A stretch of 64,000 nucleotides of DNA from AG-339-G14 sp902553315 (GCA_902553315.1 CACDKN010000003.1:62001-126000), one strand, 5' to 3'. Positions 1-8,568 are shown, numbered from the stretch's first letter. Translations and numbers: made by a program. The notes: generated from the letters alone by a model not told the origin.

Positions 1-896
1 GAATCTTTATTAAAGTTTAGATTATTTAAGTACTCTGAAATTTTGTCTTCCACTTTTTTGGCAATCAAATTATTAACTAATACCAAAATACAGGTTGAGT
101 TAGGCCCGTGCTCTGCTTGTGCAATTAGATCCAAAGCTATCATTTCCAGATCAGCAGTCTCATCGGCAATTATCATTACTTCTGAAGGTCCTGTCATGGC
201 GTCAATTCCAACTATGCCAAATACTTGTCTTTTTGCTTCCGCAACATATTGATTTCCAGGTCCAAAAATTTTATCTACCTTTTCAAAATTGTCTGTTCCG
301 AATGCCATAGCTCCTATTGCTTGCGCCCCGCCAATAGAAATAACTTGATCAACTTCTCCAAGAAATGCTGAGGCTAACATCAATCTAGTATTTTTTTCGT
401 TTGACGGAGGAAAACATAGAAGAATTTCTTTTACCCCGGCAATTTTTGCAAGAACCGAGGTCATAAGTACTGACGAGGGATAGATAGCACTCCCACCAGG
501 AGCATAGAGACCTACTCTTTTTATTGGCCGAGAAACCTGTCCATATTTTGAAAAAACTTTATCAGTCTTTTGCCAATCAGTTGTAAGGATTGATTCATGA
601 AAGCTCTGGATGCGTGATTTTAAGAAAATCAGGTCATCTTTTATTTCTCTAGGAAGAAGGTTATACGAATCTTCTAATTTGTCTCTCGAATAAATTAATT
701 CGTTTAAATTCTTTACAGATAAATCGTCAAATATCCTGGAAAATTTGAGCAACGCCTTTTCGCCATCTATTTTTACTTCTTTAAGAATTTTTCTAACGTC
801 ATCAGATACTTCTTCTAAATCTTTTAAAGGATCAATATTTCTTCTGACAGATAAAAACTCCTTAAAAGTCAATTTTTTTAAATGAAATTCATTCAT
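1..896 (-). CDS. hisD: Histidinol dehydrogenase, C-terminus cut by window edge
   Basis: Catalyses the last two steps of histidine synthesis, NAD-dependent oxidation of L-histidinol to L-histidine. About 298 N-terminal residues are visible of the roughly 430 usual in the family; the rest lies left of base 1. The start is the ATG at 896-894, which overlaps the hisG stop as ATGA. Reading the minus strand gives the family motifs VGLYAPGGSAIYPSSVLM and GPGNQYVAEAKRQVFG. The segment LIAQAEHGPNS places Gln260 and His263 where the family has two zinc ligands. The catalytic Glu/His pair expected further on is outside the window. Translationally coupled to hisG. Confidence 0.96.
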   Translation of the reverse strand, partial: MNEFHLKKLTFKEFLSVRRNIDPLKDLEEVSDDVRKILKEVKIDGEKALLKFSRIFDDLSVKNLNELIYSRDKLEDSYNLLPREIKDDLIFLKSRIQSFHESILTTDWQKTDKVFSKYGQVSRPIKRVGLYAPGGSAIYPSSVLMTSVLAKIAGVKEILLCFPPSNEKNTRLMLASAFLGEVDQVISIGGAQAIGAMAFGTDNFEKVDKIFGPGNQYVAEAKRQVFGIVGIDAMTGPSEVMIIADETADLEMIALDLIAQAEHGPNSTCILVLVNNLIAKKVEDKISEYLNNLNFNKD

Positions 897-1507
897 ACAT
901 GCTTTTTTAATTCTCGTAAGATTTCATTTATTTCTTTATGCTTAGATTTAAATGACGATTTGTTGACAATAAGTCTTGAAGTTATATCAGAAATCTTTTC
1001 TAGCTCTTTTAAACCATTTTCTTTTAAAGTTTGACCTGTTTGAACTAAATCGACAATACAATCAGCAAGGCCTAATACAGGAGCAATTTCGATAGCTCCC
1101 TTAAGTATTAAAATTTCTATATCTTTAGAGTTTTCTAGAAAATATTTTTTTGTATATTCAGGGTATTTTGAAGCAACCCTGATCTTTTTTTGGTTAGGTA
1201 TTTTGTTTTCTAATGAAGCCAAAGACATTCTGCATTGCCCTATTCCCAAATCTTCGAGTTCGTAATAATTATTTTCTAAATTAGACTCAAATAATATGTC
1301 TTTCCCTACAACTCCGATATCAGCAGTTCCATAATTCACAAATTTTGGGATATCCCACGTCCTTAAGATAGCAACTTTTATAAAATCCTTAGAAGTATTG
1401 ATTATTAATTTTCTGGATTTATCATCAAATTCAATTCCAACTTTTTCAAGAAGAACTTTTACCTCATTTAATAATCTTCCTTTTGGTAAAGCCAACAAAA
1501 GACTCAT
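893..1507 (-). CDS. hisG: ATP phosphoribosyltransferase, short form
   Basis: First enzyme of histidine synthesis, joining ATP and PRPP. At 204 residues it is the short (HisG-S) form: ALPKGRLL lies near the N-terminus and the PRPP-binding loop DCIVDLVQTGQTL at residues 149-161. The C-terminal histidine-sensing domain of the roughly 300-residue long form is absent. Known short forms are active only with the HisZ regulatory subunit, which is not in this window. The ATG at 1507 overlaps the murA stop by four bases, and the hisG stop overlaps the hisD start, so murA-hisG-hisD is one coupled unit, the order found in pseudomonads. Confidence 0.96.
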   Translation of the reverse strand: MSLLLALPKGRLLNEVKVLLEKVGIEFDDKSRKLIINTSKDFIKVAILRTWDIPKFVNYGTADIGVVGKDILFESNLENNYYELEDLGIGQCRMSLASLENKIPNQKKIRVASKYPEYTKKYFLENSKDIEILILKGAIEIAPVLGLADCIVDLVQTGQTLKENGLKELEKISDITSRLIVNKSSFKSKHKEINEILRELKKHV

Positions 1508-2766
1508 TCGGACACCCTTTCAATATTTGCTCCGAGGAGATTAAGTTTTTCTTCAATTCTTTCGTAACCTCTATCAATGTGATAAATCCTGTCAACTTTT
1601 GTTTGCCCTTTGGCAACCAATCCTGCTAAAACTAGGCTAGCAGATGCCCTAAGATCAGTTGCCATTACTGGTGCGGCGAATAATCCGTTTTTGCTACCAG
1701 TAATAGTTGCGGTATTCCCCTGTAAGTTAATATCTCCTCCCATCCTAATTAACTCTTGAACGTGCATGAATCTATTTTCAAAAACATTTTCTACTACTTT
1801 GGACTTACCTGTTGAAATAGAGTTTAAGGCTATAAATTGTGCTTGCATATCGGTTGGAAAAAGTGGAAAAGGCGCGGTAGAAATATTTACTGGATTTGGC
1901 TTTTGGTCCATTTCTAATTCTATGCTTTCTTCATTGAAAGTAATATTTGCACCAGAAATTTTTAATTTATCAATAATAGTCTCTAAAATTTTAGAAAATG
2001 AGCATTTAATTTCAATTTTTCCTTTGGTCATTGTTACTGCGGTTAGATAAGTTCCAATTTCAATCCTGTCATCCATAACTTCGTATTCACAAGGATTCAA
2101 CGAATCTACCCCATTTACAGTAATTTTTTCACTTCCTCCCCCTTCAATATTAGCTCCCATTTTTTTTAAACATGAAATTAAATCCACAACTTCTGGTTCT
2201 TTAGCTGCATTTGTTATAACTGTTGTTCCTTTGGCCAGTGCTGCAGCCATAATCGCATTTTCAGTTCCTGTAACAGTTACAGTTGAAAAATCTATTTTGC
2301 CTCCCTTGAGACCGCCTTTTGCTTTTGCTTTTATATATCCATCAGAGATTTCAATATCTGCGCCTAATTTCTGCATGCAGTCAATGTGCAAATTTACTGG
2401 TCTACTTCCAATGGCGCATCCACCGGGAAGCGCGACTTCCGCTTCATGATATCTAGTCAATAAAGGCCCCAAAACTAAAATTGATGCTCTCATAGTCTTG
2501 ACTAACTCGTATCTTGCAAGCGGATTAATTAGATTTTTTGTATCAACCTCCAAATCCATATCTTCATTAACTGTCATCTCAGCTCCCATAGAACTTAACA
2601 GCTCAATCATGGTTGTTATGTCATTCAAATGAGGAATATTTTTTATTAAAAACTTGTCTTTTACTAAAATGGAAGATGCTAATATTGGGAGAGCAGAATT
2701 TTTTGATCCAGACGCTCTCAACGAGCCTTCGAGCGAAGACCCTCCGGTTATAAGAAGTTTATCCAT
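1504..2766 (-). CDS. murA: UDP-N-acetylglucosamine 1-carboxyvinyltransferase
   Basis: Transfers enolpyruvate from PEP to UDP-GlcNAc, the committed cytoplasmic step of peptidoglycan synthesis. It has 420 residues, a normal full length. The catalytic loop reads ALPGGCAIGSRPVNLH with Cys117, the residue alkylated by fosfomycin, so the enzyme should be of the fosfomycin-sensitive type. The family N-terminus (ITGGSSLEGSLRASGSKNSA) is intact. The ATG at 2766 lies inside the end of mlaC (8-base overlap), and the 3' end overlaps hisG by four bases. Confidence 0.97.
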   Translation of the reverse strand: MDKLLITGGSSLEGSLRASGSKNSALPILASSILVKDKFLIKNIPHLNDITTMIELLSSMGAEMTVNEDMDLEVDTKNLINPLARYELVKTMRASILVLGPLLTRYHEAEVALPGGCAIGSRPVNLHIDCMQKLGADIEISDGYIKAKAKGGLKGGKIDFSTVTVTGTENAIMAAALAKGTTVITNAAKEPEVVDLISCLKKMGANIEGGGSEKITVNGVDSLNPCEYEVMDDRIEIGTYLTAVTMTKGKIEIKCSFSKILETIIDKLKISGANITFNEESIELEMDQKPNPVNISTAPFPLFPTDMQAQFIALNSISTGKSKVVENVFENRFMHVQELIRMGGDINLQGNTATITGSKNGLFAAPVMATDLRASASLVLAGLVAKGQTKVDRIYHIDRGYERIEEKLNLLGANIERVSE

Positions 2767-3361
2767 TATTCTCTTCGTAAACGTCCCAGTTATTTATAGC
2801 AAAATCTATGTCCATATTTCCTAATTTGTACAAACTTATAAATTGCTTTCTAAAAATAGAGATGATGTCTATACCGTCTAATATCAATCCTATAATTTTC
2901 CAATCGTTATTGAACTTTTTCATTTTGTATATGAAATCTACCTTTCTACCGCTTATATTGATTTTTAATTTGACTATTGCTAAATCCATTCGTTCATTTG
3001 GATGCGAATGAGACACAATCTTAAGGTTTTCATAACTTAATTCTTTTAAAGCAGAAGAATATGACTCAAAAAGTGTATTCCTAAACTTAAAATTGAACAT
3101 TTCGATTTGCTCCTTAGAAGATAATTGATAGATCTTTTTTCCCATGACTCTTTTTGAAATTTCTCTTGGGTCTATTAGATCCTCGATGGACTTTTCAAAT
3201 CCTGCTACAAATAGATTCTTGTCTTCATCAATTAGTTCAATATTTTTTTCAATGTAATCAAATAAATTTTTGTGCTGCTCATCCAAAAAAATCTCAATCG
3301 ATTCGCCTGAAAAAGATAAATTTGAAAAGATTATTGAAAATATAAAAATGAATTTACGCAT
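2759..3361 (-). CDS. mlaC: MlaC/Ttg2D-family periplasmic phospholipid carrier
   Basis: A 200-residue protein with a hydrophobic N-terminal signal peptide (MRKFIFIFSIIFSNLSFSG) followed by a MlaC/Tol-Tol-Ttg2 fold pattern, including DPREISKRVMG and the late GLILDGIDIISIFRKQF block. MlaC shuttles phospholipids between the outer-membrane MlaA complex and the inner-membrane MlaFEDB ABC transporter. In most gammaproteobacteria mlaF, mlaE, mlaD, mlaC and mlaB are contiguous just upstream of murA. Here only mlaC remains and the next gene upstream is the divergent kdsD, so its transporter must be encoded elsewhere or be absent. Overlaps the murA start by 8 bases. Confidence 0.85.
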   Translation of the reverse strand: MRKFIFIFSIIFSNLSFSGESIEIFLDEQHKNLFDYIEKNIELIDEDKNLFVAGFEKSIEDLIDPREISKRVMGKKIYQLSSKEQIEMFNFKFRNTLFESYSSALKELSYENLKIVSHSHPNERMDLAIVKLKINISGRKVDFIYKMKKFNNDWKIIGLILDGIDIISIFRKQFISLYKLGNMDIDFAINNWDVYEENNG

Positions 3362-3417
3362 GAAAAAACGTTCTAATGGTTTATTATAAGGCCAAGAATA
3401 CAGTATTAAAAATTTCT

Positions 3418-4401
3418 ATGAAAATTAAACCTAAGAAAAAAAATAATTTCTTTCATTCAGCTAAAAAAACATTTTCTAAAGAAATAGATTCTCTTTCACA
3501 ACTTTCAAAACAAATAAGTTCAAAAAATTTTAACGGATTGTGTGAAAAGATACTCTTAAATAAAGGAAATTTATTTCTTATGGGAATAGGAAAATCTGGC
3601 AATATTGCTGAAAAGATATGTTCAACATTATCTTCAACCGGAACCCCAGCGATTTATATAAACGCAGCTGAAGCAAGCCATGGCGATTTAGGGGCTATAA
3701 CAAAAAAAGATATTTTATTGATTTTTTCGTATTCTGGTGAAACTGATGAAATTCTCAAAATACTTCCAGCTTGCAAAAGAAAAGCGAAAGATATTCTTTC
3801 GATTACAGGAAACTCCAAATCAACCCTTTCCATCAACTCAAATGTTTCTTTATCCATAGAAATAGATCAAGAGGCCTGTCCAATGGATCTTGCGCCGACA
3901 ACTAGCTCTACGGCTATGTTACTTTTGGGTGATGCTCTTGCAATATCGTTACTAGAAGCTAAAGGTTTTTCTCCACAAGATTTTGCAGAAAACCATCCTG
4001 GAGGCAGTCTAGGAAAAAAATTTTTAAAAGTAAAAGACTTAATGATATCTAAAAAAAATCTTCCAACGTTATCTGAATCTTCTTCCGTATATAGTGCAAT
4101 TTATTTAATGTCTTCTAAGGGTCTCGGCTTAACACTGATTGAAAGTAAAAATAAAGTATCAGGAATCTTTACAGACGGAGATTTGAGAAGGCTTTTAGAA
4201 AAAAAAGTTAACTTAGATGATTTAAAAATCAATGAAGTAATGACAATAGATTTTAAGTTTGTTTCTGAGGAAGTCTTAGTTTCTGAGGCTATAAAATCAA
4301 TGGAAAAATTTAAAATCTTTTCATTGTTAGTTAAAAATAGTAAAGATCAAGTTACTGGTCTCTTAAGGATGCATGACGTATTGGAAGCAAAAATTATTTA
4401 A
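3418..4401 (+). CDS. kdsD: Arabinose-5-phosphate isomerase (KdsD/KpsF)
   Basis: Interconverts ribulose-5-P and arabinose-5-P, the first step towards KDO of lipopolysaccharide. From the ATG at 3418 the protein has 327 residues: an N-terminal SIS sugar-isomerase domain with GIGKSGNIAEK (56-66) and the NAAEASHGD segment with His88, then two CBS domains after about residue 205. An in-frame ATG at 3376 would add 14 residues that do not resemble the family and would leave only 14 bases to the divergent mlaC, so 3418 is preferred. The stop overlaps the lptC start (TAATG). KdsC, normally next, is absent. Confidence 0.93.
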   Translation: MKIKPKKKNNFFHSAKKTFSKEIDSLSQLSKQISSKNFNGLCEKILLNKGNLFLMGIGKSGNIAEKICSTLSSTGTPAIYINAAEASHGDLGAITKKDILLIFSYSGETDEILKILPACKRKAKDILSITGNSKSTLSINSNVSLSIEIDQEACPMDLAPTTSSTAMLLLGDALAISLLEAKGFSPQDFAENHPGGSLGKKFLKVKDLMISKKNLPTLSESSSVYSAIYLMSSKGLGLTLIESKNKVSGIFTDGDLRRLLEKKVNLDDLKINEVMTIDFKFVSEEVLVSEAIKSMEKFKIFSLLVKNSKDQVTGLLRMHDVLEAKII

Positions 4402-4952
4402 TGCGACGAAATTTAATAATATATTCAATCTTACTTTTAAGTCTTGCAGGTGTTTTTTTATTTTTATCTTCCAATTACATCGATTCCTCAAATCAAGAAT
4501 TTGAAGAAGATACAGTTCAAAATTTATTTCAAGCAGATAAAGTAAAATTAAAAGTCTCTTTCTCCGATAGCAAAATTAAATTTTTTATAGAAAGCGAGAT
4601 GCTTAATAGTTTAGCAAATTCTAATTTTATGAAATTATTCCAACCCGAAATATTTTTATCAAACGAAATGGACTTTGAAATTTCTGGTAATTCTAAAAAT
4701 GCTTTTTTTTATTACAAATCTAACCTCATAGAATTTGAGGAAATAATTAATTTTAGTGGAAGCTTTAAAGAAAATCCTTTTTCTGGATCTTCTGAGAAAA
4801 TGATAATTAACTTTTCAGAAAACACTATAGAAGTTTCAAAAAACTTAAAAATAAATTATCTAAATAGCTTTTATACTGCGGATTCGATAAAAATAGATCT
4901 GTCGGAAAAAATAATTTTAGATAGTTCTAATATAAAATTCCGAGAAATCTGA
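4401..4952 (+). CDS. lptC: LptC-like LPS export protein
   Basis: A 183-residue protein with one N-terminal membrane anchor (IIYSILLLSLAGVFLFLSS) and a beta-rich periplasmic region, with no other clear motif. Length, topology and position between kdsD and lptB identify it as LptC, the bitopic subunit that passes LPS from LptB2FG to the LptA bridge. The sequence itself is weakly conserved, so the name relies partly on context. The start ATG overlaps the kdsD stop by one base, and lptB follows after three bases. LptA, usually between lptC and lptB, is not present here. Confidence 0.8.
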   Translation: MRRNLIIYSILLLSLAGVFLFLSSNYIDSSNQEFEEDTVQNLFQADKVKLKVSFSDSKIKFFIESEMLNSLANSNFMKLFQPEIFLSNEMDFEISGNSKNAFFYYKSNLIEFEEIINFSGSFKENPFSGSSEKMIINFSENTIEVSKNLKINYLNSFYTADSIKIDLSEKIILDSSNIKFREI

Positions 4953-4955
4953 AAA

Positions 4956-5666
4956 ATGATAATTGCAAAAAATATTCACGTTAATTACGGGAAAAAAATA
5001 ATTCTTGACGATATTTCCTTGAACGTAAACTTCAAAAAAATCAATGGACTTTTGGGTCCGAATGGAGCTGGAAAAACCACTCTCTTTTATTCTCTCGCAG
5101 GTTTATTGAAGCCGTCTAAAGGAAAGATTTATCTGAATGAAACTGAAATTACAAATTTATCGCTAAGTAAAAGAGCTGAACTTGGAATTGTTTATCTGCC
5201 TCAAGAGCCCTCAATTTTTAGAAACCTTTCTGTGAAAGACAATTTAAGATCTTCCCTTGAAACAAAATACTTTACTAAAAAAAATATAGAGAAAAATATA
5301 AATAGCCTTTTAGAAGAATTTAATATTTCTTCTATTTCTTTGCAGAAAGGAAGAGAACTCTCAGGAGGTCAGAGAAGAAGAGTAGAAATAGCAAGATCAA
5401 TCGCTTTGAATCCAAAATTTATAATGCTGGATGAGCCTTTTGCAGGAATTGATCCTTTAGCAATTGATGACATAAAAAATTTGATTTTAAAATTAAACGA
5501 GAAAGGTTTGGGGATCTTAATAAGTGACCATAACGTTAAAGCAACGATAGATATATGCGAGAACGTCAAAGTCATAAGTTCCGGAAAAATTATAGCTGAT
5601 GGCAGTGCTGCTGAAATTACAGACAACCCATTAGTAAAAAAAGTTTATTTAGGAGAATCTTTTTGA
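4956..5666 (+). CDS. lptB: LPS export ABC transporter ATPase
   Basis: ATPase that powers extraction of LPS from the inner membrane together with LptF and LptG, whose genes are at 44496-46684 in this window. It has 236 residues with Walker A GPNGAGKTT (34-42), signature LSGGQ (135-139), Walker B FIMLDEP (155-161) and the switch His in ISDHN. The family hallmark of an early YGKK..ILDDIS segment is present. The stop TGA overlaps the TTG start of the following mini RpoN gene (TTGA), so the two are translationally coupled. Confidence 0.97.
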   Translation: MIIAKNIHVNYGKKIILDDISLNVNFKKINGLLGPNGAGKTTLFYSLAGLLKPSKGKIYLNETEITNLSLSKRAELGIVYLPQEPSIFRNLSVKDNLRSSLETKYFTKKNIEKNINSLLEEFNISSISLQKGRELSGGQRRRVEIARSIALNPKFIMLDEPFAGIDPLAIDDIKNLILKLNEKGLGILISDHNVKATIDICENVKVISSGKIIADGSAAEITDNPLVKKVYLGESF

Positions 5667-5902
5667 AATTAAAAAAAATTGGGCCCAATCTTAAAAAAAC
5701 AAAAAAAACTTTGTTACTTGAATTTTTATTTCAATCGATATCCAAAGAAAATAAACTCTCTCCTCTTTCAGATGAAACGCTAAAAAAAATGTTTGAACAG
5801 AAAAATGAAATTAAAGTCTCAAGGAAAACTATCTCTAAATATAGAACTCTTTTGAATCTTCCTGCGGCTCACGACAGAAAAGAAGAAAATGCAGTCAAAT
5901 AA
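5663..5902 (+). CDS. Stand-alone RpoN-box protein, truncated sigma-54 remnant
   Basis: A 79-residue basic protein matching only the last 60 or so residues of sigma-54 (RpoN). The segment LSPLSDETLKKMF is followed by VSRKTISKYRT at residues 52-62, aligning with the RpoN box ARRTVAKYRE that contacts the -24 promoter element, and then LNLPAAHDRK. The activator-interacting region I and the core-binding and central domains are missing, and lptB leaves no room for them. The start is TTG at 5663 inside the lptB stop (TTGA), with AGGAGA six bases upstream. It occupies the usual rpoN position after lptB. The frame is open and sits between two intact genes, so it may be a retained, repurposed DNA-binding protein rather than debris. 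Function unknown. Confidence 0.8.
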   Translation: MKLKKIGPNLKKTKKTLLLEFLFQSISKENKLSPLSDETLKKMFEQKNEIKVSRKTISKYRTLLNLPAAHDRKEENAVK

Positions 5903-7223
5903 TTCTTCTGAAAATGACTCATTACAAAAAATAGTTTCTTCAGGTCAATTTATTAATTCAAGAGAAACCTTAAATTCTCTTCCTGCCTATGAGATTTCAT
6001 TATTAATTGAATCTAGTCCACCAAATACAAGAGCTTTAATCTGGCAGTTAATAGATGAAAAAAATGAAGGAGAAATTTTAAAAAATTTATCAGATGACGT
6101 TAGAGAAATGATTTTGTCCTTTATGGATCCAGCGGAAGTTGCAGAAGTGACAAAGGATCTTGAACCAGACGAAGTAGCAGATATTCTTCAAGATTTACCT
6201 AAGAAGGTGATGAAAGAAGTTTTAGAAAAAATTTCTGACCAAAATAAAAGTATTTTAGAACAAGTTTTAAAATTTCCTGAAGATTCAGCTGGTGGTTTAA
6301 TGAACACTGACGTTATTGTGGTCAGACCGTACCATTCAATTGAATTAGTCCTAAGGTATTTAAGGATAAAAAATTCAATCCCGCTCTTAACAGATAACCT
6401 TTTTGTGGTGAGCAGAAATAATAAATTTAGAGGGGTTTTACCAATTTCAAGTCTAATTACAAATTCACCTAACGAATTAGTGAAAAATATTATGATTCAA
6501 AAAAAACCATTAATTGCATATACAGAATCTAGCGAGGTAATTAAGGTATTTGAAAAAGATGATTTAATTTCGGCACCTGTAATTGATGAAGAAAATAATT
6601 TAATCGGGAGAATAACTTTTGATGACGTCATAAGTGAAATTAAATCTGATGCAAATGACTCCTTAAAACAGATGTCTGGTTTGAGTGGAGATACGTTTGA
6701 AAAAACTTCTTCAGCTATAAAAAGTAGAGGTTTTTGGCTAGGTATAAATCTTTTCACCGCAATAATTGCTTCGTCTGTAATAAATCTATTCAAAGAAACG
6801 ATCGAAGAGGTAATTTTTTTAGCAGTTTTGATGCCAATTATTGCAAGTATGGGAGGCGTCGCCGCAACTCAAACACTCGCTATAACTGTTAGGGGTCTTG
6901 CGTTAGGACAAATAATGTCATCAAATTATATTTATTTATTATCAAGAGAAATTACTGTCGGAATTGTAAATGGTATTTTCTGGGCCCTGATTTTGGGAGT
7001 AATTTCCTTCTTATGGTTTAACGATTTTACAATTGCGATAATAATTTTATTGTCCTTGATAATTAATTTATTTTTTGCAGTTTTAAGCGGATTAGGAATT
7101 CCACTAATTTTAAAATTTTTCAAACTAGATCCTGCTATCGGCGGAAGTGTAATAGTTACAACAATAACAGATGTAGTAGGCTTTTTTTCCTTTTTGGGAT
7201 TAGCTACAATTTTTTACAGTTAA
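5889..7223 (+). CDS. mgtE: MgtE-family magnesium transporter
   Basis: Inner-membrane Mg2+ channel of 444 residues. An N-terminal superhelical MgtE_N domain (to about 130, including the MDPAEVAEVTKDLEPDEVAD repeats) is followed by paired CBS domains (about 131-255), which sense intracellular Mg2+ in the family. Five hydrophobic segments follow from about residue 285 (pore region MPIIASMGGVAATQT). The start overlaps the mini RpoN gene by 14 bases. The stop TAA shares bases with the convergent mreD stop (TTAA). In pseudomonads mgtE lies a few genes beyond rpoN, which fits a shortened version of that order. Confidence 0.94.
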   Translation: MQSNNSSENDSLQKIVSSGQFINSRETLNSLPAYEISLLIESSPPNTRALIWQLIDEKNEGEILKNLSDDVREMILSFMDPAEVAEVTKDLEPDEVADILQDLPKKVMKEVLEKISDQNKSILEQVLKFPEDSAGGLMNTDVIVVRPYHSIELVLRYLRIKNSIPLLTDNLFVVSRNNKFRGVLPISSLITNSPNELVKNIMIQKKPLIAYTESSEVIKVFEKDDLISAPVIDEENNLIGRITFDDVISEIKSDANDSLKQMSGLSGDTFEKTSSAIKSRGFWLGINLFTAIIASSVINLFKETIEEVIFLAVLMPIIASMGGVAATQTLAITVRGLALGQIMSSNYIYLLSREITVGIVNGIFWALILGVISFLWFNDFTIAIIILLSLIINLFFAVLSGLGIPLILKFFKLDPAIGGSVIVTTITDVVGFFSFLGLATIFYS

Positions 7224-7723
7224 CTGCCGTAAGTAAATTTTATTCTTATATTTCTTAAAAGGCCGTAAATAATAGGCCAGATCAATGCAGAAATAACGGT
7301 AAAAATAAATAATTCTAGAAAAATACTCAGAGAAAAGTTAGAGAAAGAAATGATAAATATCATCTGATTTAAAAAAACTGCGCCAGCAACAATTAGAGAT
7401 TGCTGAACTCTATACAACGCTCTCAAACGGTGAAAATATCTTTGTATCAAGTAAGAACTTATCAAAAAAATCATAACATTTGAACCCAAAACTAAGTCTT
7501 GAGATAAATCTAGAACAAACCCAGAAATTATCGCCCATAATAAACCTACGCTTTTAGGAAGAGCCATATTCCAATATATGAGACACATTAAAGTTAATGG
7601 AATATTTAAATAGAAGTTAAAAGAATTTCTAAAAATAATCTCAACAATGGAAAAAATAATTATTGTGATACCTATTGTTATATAAATAGGAAAAGTATTT
7701 CGCTTATCAAGATATTCTGTCAT
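7220..7723 (-). CDS. mreD: Rod shape-determining protein MreD
   Basis: A 167-residue integral membrane protein with about five hydrophobic helices, part of the elongasome with MreB, MreC, RodA and PBP2. Motifs are few, but the length, the aromatic-rich helices (YWNMALPKSVGLLWAIISGFVLDL, quoted in part as the conserved SGFVLDL segment) and the position after mreC are typical. The ATG at 7723 overlaps the mreC stop by four bases. Its own stop overlaps that of the convergent mgtE. Confidence 0.9.
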   Translation of the reverse strand: MTEYLDKRNTFPIYITIGITIIIFSIVEIIFRNSFNFYLNIPLTLMCLIYWNMALPKSVGLLWAIISGFVLDLSQDLVLGSNVMIFLISSYLIQRYFHRLRALYRVQQSLIVAGAVFLNQMIFIISFSNFSLSIFLELFIFTVISALIWPIIYGLLRNIRIKFTYGS

Positions 7724-8568
7724 GGAGAGATAAATAATACTTTTGAGCCTTTATCAAATTCAGCACTGGACGAAACTTCGACTTCCTGAAATTTAAGATT
7801 TTGGTTTTTTGAAATGCTTTTTACCTTTCCAATTAAATATCCTTTAGGAAATTTTCCTCCTAATCCAGAAGAATATATTTCATCTCCTTCATAAAGATTA
7901 ACTTCACTACTTAAATTTTCAATCGTGAAGGTTTTGTTTTCACCTTTTCCTTTCAAAATAATATTTAAGCCGTTCCTTGAAATATAGCTTGGCACAATAT
8001 TACCTTTTTCATACAGGGGCTGAACTCTTACATAATTGGGATAAATTTCAGATATTTGTCCAACAACTCCATAATTATTTAAAACGATCATATCTTCGTT
8101 CAGTTTTTTTATGTCGGTGAAAACATTTAACGATTCTTTAGGAAAAAAACTTTTACTTTTAATCTCGCCAAGAATTGAAATAGAAAAATTTTCAGTTTTT
8201 ACAAGATTCATTAATTTTGAAAGCTCGATATTTTCTTTCTCAAGATTTTTTAATTTTAAAATTTCAAAATTTAATTTTTCTATCTCATTATTGAGATTAT
8301 CTATTTCGATAAATAATCTATTTTGAGAGCTAAAGAAAAAAGAAACTCTGTTAGAGGTTTGAATAAGCACATTCGGTATTTCAGTTAAAGGTTGAAATAA
8401 TGTTAAAAAGGATATTTTTAAATTTTTACTATAATCAAAATAAAAATCAGTAAAAAAAATTGACAAAACTAAAAAAAAAGACGGCAAAATCTTTGAGGCT
8501 CTCATCGATCCAGTTGTAAAGATTGCACTTTGAGCTATTTGTGTTTGTTTTAGCTCTTTGTTAATCAT
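7720..8568 (-). CDS. mreC: Rod shape-determining protein MreC
   Basis: A 282-residue bitopic protein: one N-terminal membrane segment (PSFFLVLSIFFTDFYF), a coiled coil rich in Asn/Glu/Lys/Leu around residues 80-115, and a periplasmic beta-domain with the family patterns NYGVVGQISEIYP and GDEIYSSGLGGKFPKG. It scaffolds cell-wall elongation by linking MreB to the synthases. Its ATG follows the mreB stop with no gap, and its stop overlaps the mreD start. Confidence 0.95.
   Translation of the reverse strand: MINKELKQTQIAQSAIFTTGSMRASKILPSFFLVLSIFFTDFYFDYSKNLKISFLTLFQPLTEIPNVLIQTSNRVSFFFSSQNRLFIEIDNLNNEIEKLNFEILKLKNLEKENIELSKLMNLVKTENFSISILGEIKSKSFFPKESLNVFTDIKKLNEDMIVLNNYGVVGQISEIYPNYVRVQPLYEKGNIVPSYISRNGLNIILKGKGENKTFTIENLSSEVNLYEGDEIYSSGLGGKFPKGYLIGKVKSISKNQNLKFQEVEVSSSAEFDKGSKVLFISP

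Noticed and set aside
43..310. Two short plus-strand frames at the left edge
   Set aside because: They lie opposite the clearly conserved hisD reading frame and show no family resemblance.
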